Source: Croceimicrobium sp965656185 (GTDB lineage Bacteria; Bacteroidota; Bacteroidia; Flavobacteriales; Schleiferiaceae). From it: a DNA stretch of 36,603 nt. The notes beneath the pieces were generated by a model. It searched no databases and was not told the origin of the DNA. It was given only the letters and a program-made list of their open reading frames with translations. This document shows, one piece after another, positions 29,116-36,603 of this stretch; positions within the stretch are counted from its first letter, which is position 1; every line of letters begins with the position of its first letter. The position numbers were made by a program, and so were the translations under genes. Location of the stretch: NCBI GenBank assembly GCA_965656185.1, contig CBFHJH010000019.1, positions 1 through 36,603 on the forward strand. The letters are read 5' to 3'.

Positions 29116-31320
29116 ATGGCTCAAATCGTAGAACAAAGTTATCCCGTTTTAGGGATGTCATGTGCCGCTTGTGCTAGCTCGGTGGAGTCGGTGTTACAGC
29201 ACAGTGAGGGAGTGGAGCAGGCGGAAGTGAATTTCGCGACTAATACCGTAAAAATAAAGTATCAGGCCAATCGGGCCGTAGCCGATTATAAAAAGGCCTT
29301 GCAAGAGATCGGATATGACCTAGATCTGGAGAGTGCGGATGTACATGAGGCGTCTAAGGCCAATGCCACCGCTCATTATTTAGCGCTTAAGCAAAAGACC
29401 ATTTACTCAGCGCTCTTCACACTACCGGTTTTTATCCTAGGCATGTTTTTTCCAAGCTGGGCATGGAGCCCATGGCTATCGGCCCTTTTAGCATTGCCGG
29501 TGCTCTTTTACTTTGGAGCTCATTTTTATAGTAATGCCTGGAAACAAGCGCGACACAGTAAAGCCAATATGGATACCCTGGTAGCCTTGAGTACCGGAAT
29601 AGCTTATTTCTTTAGTCTATTTAATACCCTGTACCCGGATTTCTTTGAGAGTATGGGGATGGAGGCGCACGTTTATTACGAGGCGGCGGTCGTGATCATG
29701 ACCTTTGTGGGATTGGGAAAGACCCTGGAGGAAAAAGCCAAATCGGGTACTAGCGCAGCCTTGGAGAAGTTGATGAAGATCCAGGCCAAAACGGTAGATC
29801 GTATTCAGGACGGAGAAGTTGAAAGCATTGCTATCGAAGATCTGCAGGCTGGTGATCAGATTCGGGTGAAACCCGGCGAGCGTATTCCGGTAGATGGAAA
29901 AGTGAGTAAGGGCCGTTCGACGGTAGATGAAAGTATGTTAAGTGGCGAATCTCTGCCCTTAAATAAGCAAATGGGCGATTCGGTCTACGCAGGCACCATC
30001 AATCAGAAAGGGAGCATAGAGGTAGAAGCCCAGCAGATTGGCTCCAAAACTCTTTTGCATCAAATTATAGAGGCAGTGAGAGACGCGCAAGGCTCTAAAG
30101 CACCGGTACAAAAACAAGTAGACAAGATCGCCGCGATTTTTGTGCCCAGCATCTTGGTATTGGCTTTGATCACTTTTGGGGTTTGGTATTTTAGTGGAGT
30201 AGAAGATGCTTTTGGCAAGGCGCTTTATACGGCCTTGGCGGTTTTAGTCATTGCCTGTCCTTGCGCGCTCGGTTTGGCTACACCCACCGCTATAATGGTG
30301 GGAATAGGGAAGGGAGCTGAGCACAATATCTTAATACGGGAAGCTGAAAGTCTAGAAATCGCCCGTATCGTAGATACTTTGATCTTAGATAAAACGGGTA
30401 CCATAACCCAAGGTAAAACCCAAGTGAGTGCTAAGCACTGGTTTGCCGAGGAGGCCCAATACTTGCCCATTCTTTTGGGTATGGAAGCACAGTCTGAACA
30501 CCCCTTGGCTACCGCGATAGTACGCTACGGTAAAGAGCAGGGGATGCAAGCAGAGGAAATTGATACTCTAAAAGCGATCGAAGGCAAGGGAGTAGAAGCC
30601 CAAGTTGCCGAAAACTGGTTCTATGCCGGCAGCACCAGTTTTCTAAAGCAGACTTGTGAGGATCCACGTTTAGAAACCTTAATGGATCAAGTACCTGAGC
30701 GGGAGGGCGAAAGTCGCATTTATTTTTTCACCAAGGATCGAGTCCTAGCGGCCTTCGATCTCAGTGATCGCATCAAGGAAGGATCGGCCGAAGCCATCGC
30801 AGAATTAAGGGCTATGGGCAAAGATCTCTTTATTTTAAGTGGCGATAGCGAGAAGGCTACGGCACATTGGGCCCAGCAAGTGGGGATAAAGCACTACAAA
30901 TCCGGTATTCTGCCAAAAGACAAAGCGGCCGAGGTAAAGAAACTACAGGCCGAAGGTCGTAAAGTGGCAATGGTAGGCGACGGGATCAACGATTCGCAGG
31001 CCTTGGCTGAAGCCGACCTTAGTATCGCGATGGGCCATGGTTCGGATATTGCGATGGACGTGGCGCAGATGACTTTAATGAGTTCCGATCTCCGTTCGAT
31101 TCCAAAGGCATTTAAGCTTTCGCGCTCCATCCTCAGAGGGGTGAATCAAAATCTATTTTGGGCCTTTATTTATAATTTAATTGGGATTCCACTGGCGGCA
31201 GGACTCCTCTATCCGATCAACGGGTTTTTATTGGATCCGATGATCGCCGGAGCGGCCATGGCTTTTAGCTCAGTATCGGTAGTCTTGAATAGTTTAAGAC
31301 TGCGCTCTTTGAAAATCTAA
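29116..31320 (+). CDS. copA: Cu(I)-exporting P1B-type ATPase
   Basis: 734 residues. N-terminal HMA domain (about 1-75, Cys16 and Cys19 in LGMSCAACASS), TM helices from about 95, actuator (SMLSGESLP), CPC motif with Cys381 (VIACPCALGLATPTAIM), phosphorylation Asp425 (LDKTGTITQGK), ATP-binding SEHPLATAI, hinge GDGINDSQALAEADLSIAMG, and the final helices with YNLIGIPLAAG and MAFSSVSVVLN. The last two are P1B-1 (Cu+/Ag+) signatures. ATG 29116 (MAQIVEQS) is used; TTG 29110 only adds MN. It pumps cuprous ions out of the cytoplasm. It sits between an HMA-AraC regulator and a small HMA protein. Confidence 0.96.
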   Translation: MAQIVEQSYPVLGMSCAACASSVESVLQHSEGVEQAEVNFATNTVKIKYQANRAVADYKKALQEIGYDLDLESADVHEASKANATAHYLALKQKTIYSALFTLPVFILGMFFPSWAWSPWLSALLALPVLFYFGAHFYSNAWKQARHSKANMDTLVALSTGIAYFFSLFNTLYPDFFESMGMEAHVYYEAAVVIMTFVGLGKTLEEKAKSGTSAALEKLMKIQAKTVDRIQDGEVESIAIEDLQAGDQIRVKPGERIPVDGKVSKGRSTVDESMLSGESLPLNKQMGDSVYAGTINQKGSIEVEAQQIGSKTLLHQIIEAVRDAQGSKAPVQKQVDKIAAIFVPSILVLALITFGVWYFSGVEDAFGKALYTALAVLVIACPCALGLATPTAIMVGIGKGAEHNILIREAESLEIARIVDTLILDKTGTITQGKTQVSAKHWFAEEAQYLPILLGMEAQSEHPLATAIVRYGKEQGMQAEEIDTLKAIEGKGVEAQVAENWFYAGSTSFLKQTCEDPRLETLMDQVPEREGESRIYFFTKDRVLAAFDLSDRIKEGSAEAIAELRAMGKDLFILSGDSEKATAHWAQQVGIKHYKSGILPKDKAAEVKKLQAEGRKVAMVGDGINDSQALAEADLSIAMGHGSDIAMDVAQMTLMSSDLRSIPKAFKLSRSILRGVNQNLFWAFIYNLIGIPLAAGLLYPINGFLLDPMIAGAAMAFSSVSVVLNSLRLRSLKI

Positions 31321-31344
31321 ATCAATAATCTAAAAACAAGCAAT

Positions 31345-31542
31345 ATGAAATTCAAAACAACATTAAAATGCGCCGGTTGTGTGGCGGCGGTAGAGCCTGG
31401 TTTAAATCAAAAGCTTGGCGAAGGCAATTGGTCGGTAGACCTAAACCAAGCGGTTAAATACCTCGAGGTAAAGGATGAGGTTGAACTCGGCGAACTACGT
31501 CCGCTTTTTGAAGAAAAGGGTTACAGCATTGAGCCTAGCTAA
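31345..31542 (+). CDS. Small HMA-domain protein, copper chaperone-like
   Basis: 65 residues, a single HMA fold with Cys9-Ala-Gly-Cys12 (LKCAGCVAAVEPGLNQKL) and the usual beta-alpha-beta pattern. It probably hands Cu(I) to CopA or buffers it, 24 bp after copA in the same operon. It overlaps the convergent dioxygenase gene by 8 bases at the stops. Short Atx1/CopZ-type chaperones have the M-x-C-x-x-C pattern; here M is replaced by L-K before the Cys. Confidence 0.85.
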   Translation: MKFKTTLKCAGCVAAVEPGLNQKLGEGNWSVDLNQAVKYLEVKDEVELGELRPLFEEKGYSIEPS

Positions 31543-32410
31543 ATAAATAGCTGGTCATGGAAACTGAGGCGAGGTCGAAGGCTTTATTGAAGACTTTGAC
31601 TTCGTCTTTGGGATGTTTTAGCCCCAAGCTGTATAAGAGTGGTAAATAGTGCTCATCGCTGGGCACCGCCAATTGCGCAGCTTTACCCAGGTTTTGGTAA
31701 TTTACCAAGTCTTGGGATTGATCGGAAGTGATTAATTGATAGACTTTCTGGTCGAATTCTTGGGCCCAGTCGTAAGCCTCACTGGCTCCCCATTTGATCA
31801 TCCCTAAATTATGCACGATGTTGCCACTACCCACGATCAGGATTCCCTTTTCGCGTAGGCTTTGCAATTCGGTAGCCAGCTTAAAGTGCTCCTGCGGATT
31901 AAGCCGATAATCCAAACTTAACTGATACACGGGAATATCAGCTTCGGGATACATTGGTTTTAGCACCGACCATGTTCCGTGGTCTAAGCCCCATTGATGG
32001 TCTAAGCTGATGGACTGACTACTCACCAAGTTTTGGGTTTCTTTTGCCCAAAAAGGGCTGCCGGGCGCCGGATATTGCTGATCGAATAGTTTTTGCGGAA
32101 AGCCGCCAAAATCATGAATAGTACGCGGTTGTTCCATCGCGGTTACCTTGCTGCCTTGACTTTGCCAATGGGCCGATATACAAAGAATGGCCTTGGGCTT
32201 AGGCAGCTCTTGGGCGAGCTTACGCCAGCGTTCGGAAAAATCATTTTTCAATATCGCGTTCATGGGATTGCCATGTCCCACAAAGAGCACCGGCATGCGT
32301 TGGCCATTCTTCCCTTTTTGCCATTCTTGATATAATTCTTTCATTTCCATAGCCATACCTAAAGATAATCCTGCCAAAGCAGTTTTTACGATAAAATCCT
32401 TGCGCTTCAT
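31535..32410 (-). CDS. ygiD: DODA-type extradiol dioxygenase (class III, LigB/YgiD-like) with leader peptide
   Basis: 291 residues. A leader-like N-terminus (MKRKDFIVKTALAGLSLGMA) may be a signal sequence; twin Arg is absent (KRK). Catalytic features of the 4,5-DOPA dioxygenase family are visible: His46 in VLFVGHGNPMNAI, His81 in CISAHWQSQG, His144 in GLDHGTWSVLKPMYP, and GSGNIVHNLG (His200). E. coli YgiD is Zn-dependent and opens catechol rings of DOPA-like compounds. It is transcribed after the Crp-type gene with a 56-bp gap and converges on the small HMA gene. GACCTTTG at 32427-32434 (minus strand) is one mismatch from a -7 element. Substrate here is unknown. Confidence 0.88.
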   Translation of the reverse strand: MKRKDFIVKTALAGLSLGMAMEMKELYQEWQKGKNGQRMPVLFVGHGNPMNAILKNDFSERWRKLAQELPKPKAILCISAHWQSQGSKVTAMEQPRTIHDFGGFPQKLFDQQYPAPGSPFWAKETQNLVSSQSISLDHQWGLDHGTWSVLKPMYPEADIPVYQLSLDYRLNPQEHFKLATELQSLREKGILIVGSGNIVHNLGMIKWGASEAYDWAQEFDQKVYQLITSDQSQDLVNYQNLGKAAQLAVPSDEHYLPLLYSLGLKHPKDEVKVFNKAFDLASVSMTSYLFS

Positions 32411-32466
32411 GCTTTAAAATCTAAGACAAAGGTCGCTTGGCTTAAGGAATTAAAAATTCACCTAGG

Positions 32467-33042
32467 TTAATCTCCGTTTTGCGATTTTAATCGGCTAAGC
32501 GATTGAGCTTTGATGCCAATAAAAGAGGCGATGTGATATTGCGGAATGCGTTTTTGGAGCTGAGGGAATTTAGCCAAAAAGTATTGGTAGCGTTTGGCCG
32601 CAGAGCCTTGTAATTGCATTTGGGTGCGAATGAGCGCCTGTTGGTAAGCATTTTGGATCAAGATGCGAAAATAGCGTTCGAGTAGGGGTACCTTTTGGTA
32701 GAGTTCTTCCAAGCTTGCTTTCTGAATCCTCCAGAGCTGACAAGGCTCTAAGCTGGCCAGGCCAAAAAGGGCTCTGCTTTCGTTCTGAAAAGCATTGAGG
32801 TCGGTAATCCAGTGCCCTTCGGTGGCAAATTGAAGATTATGCGTGCTGCCATCTTCCGCTAGGCTGTACAGTCTGAGGCAGCCTTTTTCTACGAAATAAA
32901 GCTCTTGCACTTTGTGGTGTCCCGCCAAGAAGAGGTCTTGGTTAGCAGCGATATCGACCGTTTCGAAGGCCTGGTCGATCGTTTTGGTCGCTTCCGGCGA
33001 AAGCCGTATTTGCTCCAAAATAGCACTGCTGGGAGCGCTCAT
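32467..33042 (-). CDS. Crp/Fnr-family regulator
   Basis: 191 residues: cyclic-nucleotide-binding-type fold at about 20-125 (VDIAANQDLFLAGHHKVQEL, YFVEKGCLRLYSLAEDG) and a C-terminal winged helix (YQYFLAKFPQLQKRIPQYH, IASFIGIKAQSLSRLKSQ). The effector pocket lacks an obvious cAMP Arg-Ser pair, so the ligand is unknown; this group is common in Bacteroidota. It overlaps the pentapeptide gene by 4 bp (33039-33042), hence coupled, and precedes the dioxygenase by 56 bp. A single 3-gene unit is likely. Confidence 0.9.
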   Translation of the reverse strand: MSAPSSAILEQIRLSPEATKTIDQAFETVDIAANQDLFLAGHHKVQELYFVEKGCLRLYSLAEDGSTHNLQFATEGHWITDLNAFQNESRALFGLASLEPCQLWRIQKASLEELYQKVPLLERYFRILIQNAYQQALIRTQMQLQGSAAKRYQYFLAKFPQLQKRIPQYHIASFIGIKAQSLSRLKSQNGD

Positions 33043-33605
33043 GGCGAATGAACTTTTAATTGGTATTTTGCCAAAAGACCAACTAAGGCGTTTTGATCGA
33101 TCTGTAGGCCGGTGATCTGATTGAGATCAGGGTCGATATTTAGCCCTTCGCACTGCCTCAAGTCTGCTTTAGAAAGGTCGGTTCCATCAAATAAACAGCG
33201 CTCTAACCGGCTACCACTGAGGTTTACCCCGTTTAAATTAGCCTCGCTAAAATCGCTTTCGCTGAGGTCGCAGCTGTTAAAACTACTGCGACGTAGGTCC
33301 ATTTGATAGAAATTGGCATTATTCACTTGGCAAGAATGGAGTTGCAGCCCGAAGGAAAAATCGCTGCAGGAGTCGAAACGAAGACCCAGAAGCTTGCAGG
33401 CCTTGAAGTGGCAATCCTGGAAAGAGCTACCGAGGAGCTTGGCATTGCTCATATTGCAATCAAGGAATTCACATTCAATAAACTTTTTACGACTCAGGTC
33501 CTGATCGGCCCAATCGCAGTTGCGAAATACACAAGCTTCAAATTCTTGCGCAGCAGGGGCGGCAAGGGCTTCAAACTCTTCTTCACAATAATAATCCATT
33601 TCCAT
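33039..33605 (-). CDS. Pentapeptide-repeat protein (McbG/Qnr-like)
   Basis: 188 residues. From about residue 25 to 150 it follows the A(D/N)LXX five-residue periodicity with Phe or Leu at the centre: FRNCDWADQDLSRKKFIECE, FSFGLQLHSCQVNNANFY, DLSESDFSEANLNGVNLSGS and LFDGTDLSKADL. These form a right-handed square beta helix; Qnr-type members mimic DNA and protect gyrase, but that role is not shown here. Cys-rich for the family (about ten Cys). First of a likely three-gene operon, overlapping the Crp-type gene by 4 bp. Start may also be ATG 33599. Confidence 0.92.
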   Translation of the reverse strand: MEMDYYCEEEFEALAAPAAQEFEACVFRNCDWADQDLSRKKFIECEFLDCNMSNAKLLGSSFQDCHFKACKLLGLRFDSCSDFSFGLQLHSCQVNNANFYQMDLRRSSFNSCDLSESDFSEANLNGVNLSGSRLERCLFDGTDLSKADLRQCEGLNIDPDLNQITGLQIDQNALVGLLAKYQLKVHSP

Positions 33606-33657
33606 GGCATGAAATTACTAAGAAACCGAGGCTTGCCTAAGGATGGAGTTAAATAAT

Positions 33658-33942
33658 TTAGGAGCCGGCCCAGGGGCTACCGAATAGGCCCACCGCTAAT
33701 TCGGCCCAGATCAGAAAGAACAACAAGATAAAAGCGGCTATCACTAACCATTTTCTAGATCCCACTAGGCGACTGGCCCAGGCAATAGCGAAGGAAAAGC
33801 TAAAGAGTAAGAGACCAAAGATGATAAAGTCGCTGACTTTCCAATTGAAGTCTGTAAAGGCCAAGCTGGCCAAGAGTGGGATAAGGAGGAGGCTTAATGA
33901 GGCAAGCGCCCAGTTGAAGCTTTTTTTGATACTTAGATTCAT
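33658..33942 (-). CDS. Small integral membrane protein, unknown function
   Basis: 94 residues with three TM helices (about 10-30, 38-58, 66-88: FNWALASLSLLLIPLLASLA, FIIFGLLLFSFSFAIAWASR, LVIAAFILLFFLIWAELAVG). Ends in a Gly/Pro-containing tail. No family recognised. Lone gene, 52 bp upstream of the pentapeptide gene start on the same strand; its upstream gap to 34115 is shared divergently with the aminotransferase gene. Confidence 0.7.
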   Translation of the reverse strand: MNLSIKKSFNWALASLSLLLIPLLASLAFTDFNWKVSDFIIFGLLLFSFSFAIAWASRLVGSRKWLVIAAFILLFFLIWAELAVGLFGSPWAGS

Positions 33943-34062
33943 AACATTATTTTTTGGCTAACGGCCGCTTCTGCAAATCGGTCTGCCGTAGGCCTACCTT
34001 TAACCTAGATTTAGCAATTCGCCTTCTCGAATTTAATGAAAAAGGAATAAGCCGAAAGGCGC

Positions 34063-34092
34063 TTTGCAAATCCCATTTTCTTCACATCTTTG
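34063..34092 (+). promoter_or_regulatory. Promoter-like TTTG-N18-CATCTTTG before the aminotransferase
   Basis: TTTG (34063-34066), 18 bases, CATCTTTG (34085-34092), one mismatch in the -7. ATG at 34115 follows 22 bases later, giving a short leader. Confidence 0.5.
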
Positions 34093-34114
34093 CGGCACAT
34101 TAAAAATTAAAGCT

Positions 34115-35314
34115 ATGCCGGCAATATCCTTGAAAGGGCAGACCATGCCCGAATCACCGATTCGCAAATTGGCACCCTTTGCAGAAGCAGCCAAATTCCA
34201 GGGCAAACAGGTATTCCACCTTAACATTGGTCAACCGGATATACAGACCCCAAAACGGGCGATCGACGCGGTAAAACAGGCCGATCTGGAGATCTTGGAG
34301 TACAGTCCTTCCGAAGGTTTTTCTTCTTACCGCAAGGCATTGGCGGCATACTACGCTACGCGAGAGATCCATATAAATTCAGACGATTTGATCGTGACCA
34401 CCGGAGGTTCGGAAGCGCTTTTATTCGCGATGGGTGCGATTGCCGATCCGGGTGATGAGGTGATCATTCCTGAACCATTTTACGCCAATTACAATGGTTT
34501 TGCCATTAATGCTGGAGTAAATGTTGTGCCGGTTACGGCGCAGATCGAAGACGGTTTCGCCTTACCGCCAATCGAAGATTTTGAAGAGTTGATCGGTCCT
34601 CAAACCAAGGCGATCATGATCTGTAATCCAGGCAATCCGACTGGCTATTTATACAGCTGGGAAGAGTTGGAAAAGCTACGCGACTTGGCGATCAAACACG
34701 ATCTTTACCTTATCGCCGATGAGGTGTACCGTGAATTCGCATACGGCGATGCCCGTCACCACTCGATCCTCAATTTAGAGGGATTAGAAGAAAATGCCAT
34801 TGTAGTAGACTCGGTATCGAAGCGATACAGCATGTGTGGAGCAAGGATCGGTTGTGTGATTTCCCGAAATAGTGCTTTAATGGCCACCATGTTGAAGTTC
34901 GCTCAGGCGCGCTTAAGTCCGCCCACCATGGCCCAGATCGCGGCCGAGGCTGCCTTGGAAACCGTGCCAAGTTATTACGAAGAAGTTAAGCAAGAATATC
35001 AGGAGCGGCGCGACATATTGGTAGAAGGCCTCAATAAGATCGAAGGCGTAATTTGTCCGAAGCCACGTGGCGCATTTTACGCCATAGCCCAATTGCCGGT
35101 AGACAATGCCGAGCGTTTCGCACAGTGGTTGCTATCGGCCTTTGAGCATAATGGCAAAACTTTGATGGTAGCTCCCGCCGAAGGATTTTACGCAACTCCC
35201 AATATGGGCTTGAATCAAGTGCGTTTGGCTTATGTATTGGAAAAAGATAAGCTTCGGGAATGTGTAGAGCTCTTAGAACTAGCTTTACAGCAATATCCAG
35301 GAACGCATTACTAA
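34115..35314 (+). CDS. Pyridoxal-phosphate-dependent aminotransferase, class I/II (aspartate aminotransferase-like)
   Basis: 399 residues, normal length. N-terminus MPESPIRKLAPFAEAAKFQG then NIGQPDIQTPKRAIDAVK; cofactor features TTGGSEALLFAMGA, ICNPGNPTGYLYSWEEL, IADEVYREFAYG, and Lys236 in VDSVSKRYSMCGARIGCV, which forms the internal aldimine. ATG 34115 is preferred to an in-frame ATG at 34064, which lies inside the promoter region. Substrate specificity is not assignable by eye. It is directly followed (0 bp) by murB. Confidence 0.93.
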   Translation: MPAISLKGQTMPESPIRKLAPFAEAAKFQGKQVFHLNIGQPDIQTPKRAIDAVKQADLEILEYSPSEGFSSYRKALAAYYATREIHINSDDLIVTTGGSEALLFAMGAIADPGDEVIIPEPFYANYNGFAINAGVNVVPVTAQIEDGFALPPIEDFEELIGPQTKAIMICNPGNPTGYLYSWEELEKLRDLAIKHDLYLIADEVYREFAYGDARHHSILNLEGLEENAIVVDSVSKRYSMCGARIGCVISRNSALMATMLKFAQARLSPPTMAQIAAEAALETVPSYYEEVKQEYQERRDILVEGLNKIEGVICPKPRGAFYAIAQLPVDNAERFAQWLLSAFEHNGKTLMVAPAEGFYATPNMGLNQVRLAYVLEKDKLRECVELLELALQQYPGTHY

Positions 35315-36337
35315 ATGCTTGATTTTAAAGAACATTATAATTTAAAAGCGCTTAACACTTTTGGCTTAGCCGAAGAGGCGCGTTATTTCCTGCGACTGGA
35401 TGCAGAAGACCAGCTGCCTGAATTAATGCGTTCTTCGCTTTATCAAGAACAAGAAGTGCTCTGGCTGGGAGGTGGTAGTAATATGCTGCTTACCGGACCC
35501 TTTGCTGGCTTGGTGGTACAGCTTGATTTCCGCGGAAAGCAAGTAGAGCAATTAGACCAAAACCATGCGATCGCCAGTGCTAAGGCCGGTGAGAATTGGC
35601 ATCAATTCGTGCAATTCTGTTTGAAACAAAACTTAGGAGGCTTAGAGAATCTTTCTTTGATTCCTGGTAATGTTGGAACCGCTCCGATCCAAAATATTGG
35701 GGCTTATGGGGTGGAGATCAAGGATCATTTTTATCGCTTAAAAGCCTTCGATCTTCAAACCGGAATTTGGCGAGAATTCGGTCCGGAGGAATGTGACTTT
35801 GGTTACCGATGGTCCATCTTCAAAGGCGACTATAAGGGGCGATTCGTGATCACGGAAGTTACTTTTAAGCTGAGTAGAACCGAGCATGAGCTGCGCATAA
35901 ATTACGGAGCGATTCGGGATGAATTAGCTCGCTTAGGGAAAGAGGCCAGCATTCAGTCGATTGCCGAAGCGGTGGTTAATATCCGCGAAAGCAAATTGCC
36001 TAATCCCGCTGAAATCGGCAACAGCGGTAGCTTTTTCAAGAATCCGGTGGTAAGTGCGGCAGAGCATGATCGTATAAAAAGAGACTTTCCCGACTTGGTT
36101 TCTTATCCGGTAGGCAATGCTTTCAAATTGGCGGCAGGCTGGTTGATAGAGCAGGCCGGTTGGAAAGGATATCGAAAAGGAGATGCCGGAGTGCACAACA
36201 AACAGGCCTTAGTTTTGGTTAACTATGGTAAGGCGCAAGGCGCAGANNNNNNNNNNAAAGCTTTGGCCGAAGAGATTCAAGCTTCTATATATCGTACCTT
36301 TGCGGTCCGTTTAGAAGCAGAAGTGAATATCATATAA
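35315..36337 (+). CDS. murB: UDP-N-acetylenolpyruvoylglucosamine reductase (MurB, type I)
   Basis: About 340 residues. FAD-binding LWLGGGSNMLL, LSLIPGNVGTAPIQNIGAYG, substrate loop FGYRWSIFKGDYKG, RESKLPNP, and the catalytic Ser in EIGNSGSFFKNPVV with the final Glu in RLEAEVNII. Reduces UDP-GlcNAc-enolpyruvate to UDP-MurNAc in peptidoglycan synthesis. The ATG abuts the aminotransferase stop. Ten N at 36247-36256 cut into the last 30 residues; the frame is open if the gap length is right, and the N-flanking protein is normal. Confidence 0.96.
   Translation: MLDFKEHYNLKALNTFGLAEEARYFLRLDAEDQLPELMRSSLYQEQEVLWLGGGSNMLLTGPFAGLVVQLDFRGKQVEQLDQNHAIASAKAGENWHQFVQFCLKQNLGGLENLSLIPGNVGTAPIQNIGAYGVEIKDHFYRLKAFDLQTGIWREFGPEECDFGYRWSIFKGDYKGRFVITEVTFKLSRTEHELRINYGAIRDELARLGKEASIQSIAEAVVNIRESKLPNPAEIGNSGSFFKNPVVSAAEHDRIKRDFPDLVSYPVGNAFKLAAGWLIEQAGWKGYRKGDAGVHNKQALVLVNYGKAQGAXXXXKALAEEIQASIYRTFAVRLEAEVNII
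36247..36256. other. Assembly gap (10 N) in murB
   Basis: Ten undetermined bases; may be an arbitrary gap length. Confidence 0.98.
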
Positions 36338-36348
36338 AAGCGATAGAA

Positions 36349-36576
36349 ATGGAAGTTTTTTTAGTGGCAGCATTATTACTAGGTCTAGGCTTTGCTGGTA
36401 TTGCGATCAAGATCTGGGCTAAAAAGGACGGAGAATTTTCCGGTACCTGTGCCAGTAATAGTCCTTTCCTTAATGAAGAAGGCGAATCTTGTTCATTTTG
36501 TGGAGCTTCTCCTCAAGATAAGTGCAAGAAAGATGATCAGTCTGGCGAGGTGCGTATAGCGACCAGCGAGATTTAA
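36349..36576 (+). CDS. Small membrane-anchored protein with a conserved Cys motif
   Basis: 75 residues. One TM helix (MEVFLVAALLLGLGFAGIAI), then IKIWAKKDGEFSGTCASNS, and a Cys pair CSFCGASPQDKC, likely periplasm/cytoplasm-exposed after the helix. Small proteins with the pattern IKI.AKK.G.F.GTCAS...C..CG are widespread in Bacteroidota and unnamed. It follows murB by 11 bp. The Cys set could bind a metal or form disulfides; unknown function. Confidence 0.75.
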   Translation: MEVFLVAALLLGLGFAGIAIKIWAKKDGEFSGTCASNSPFLNEEGESCSFCGASPQDKCKKDDQSGEVRIATSEI

Positions 36577-36603
36577 TTTAGGATCCGTTTCTTAAAGCCG
36601 GGG

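Noticed and set aside
33303..33656. 117-codon plus-strand open frame
   Set aside because: Antisense to the pentapeptide-repeat gene, whose periodic repeats create long open frames on the other strand.
34085..34115. Longer aminotransferase start at 34064
   Set aside because: It would place the start codon in the -33 element of the predicted promoter and add a non-family extension; ATG 34115 fits better.

Overview
The window looks like a contig from a marine Bacteroidota bacterium, most likely a flavobacterium (family not resolvable by eye). Grounds: repeated TAnnTTTG -7 promoter elements, A-rich start regions instead of strong Shine-Dalgarno sites, Bacteroidota-type proteins (CzcA-OEP fusion, HMA-AraC regulator, 7TMR-DISM hybrid kinase), and a proteorhodopsin/blh pair. 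Two N runs (10700-10797 and 36247-36256) show it is a draft assembly. No CRISPR array, insertion sequence, phage gene or rRNA was seen.

Layout. 1-6.1 kb (minus): response regulator, sensor kinase and a CzcA-type metal efflux pump fused to an outer-membrane-factor domain that runs off the left edge. 6.1-11.3 kb: an outer-membrane barrel protein, a five-PAS histidine kinase overlapping a stand-alone receiver, and a secreted protein with a possible TIMP/netrin-like fold. 11.4-14.7 kb: lipoprotein, ECF sigma factor, a protein with an anti-sigma-like N-terminus, one inner-membrane helix, a long linker and a C-terminal beta-barrel, then a second related lipoprotein. 14.8-20.4 kb: small secreted protein, hybrid 7TMR kinase, flavin reductase, two small envelope proteins and a TPR protein. 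20.4-23.3 kb: sulfur operon (TauE-type exporter, persulfide dioxygenase-rhodanese, methyltransferase). 23.3-25.9 kb (minus): gcvT, miaE-like gene and a universal stress protein, preceded by a heptanucleotide array. 26.2-26.6 kb: two abutting tRNA genes (Ser, Pro) with their promoter. 26.7-28.4 kb: proton-pumping rhodopsin and the retinal-forming dioxygenase Blh. 28.5-31.5 kb: copper module (HMA-AraC regulator, CopA ATPase, small HMA protein). 31.5-33.9 kb (minus): pentapeptide-repeat protein, Crp-type regulator, DODA-type dioxygenase, small membrane protein. 34.1-36.6 kb: aminotransferase, MurB and a small membrane-anchored Cys protein.

How it fits together. Envelope sensing and metal/sulfur handling dominate. 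The most striking system is the sigma/dual-membrane anti-sigma/lipoprotein cluster, which could carry a signal from the cell surface straight to a sigma factor through one polypeptide. The rhodopsin has the DTE proton-pump triad, a green-type Met tuning residue and a Gly where bacteriorhodopsin has Trp138, so it may accept a carotenoid antenna. Several genes share the geometry TAnnTTTG, four bases, ATG, which suggests leaderless transcripts.
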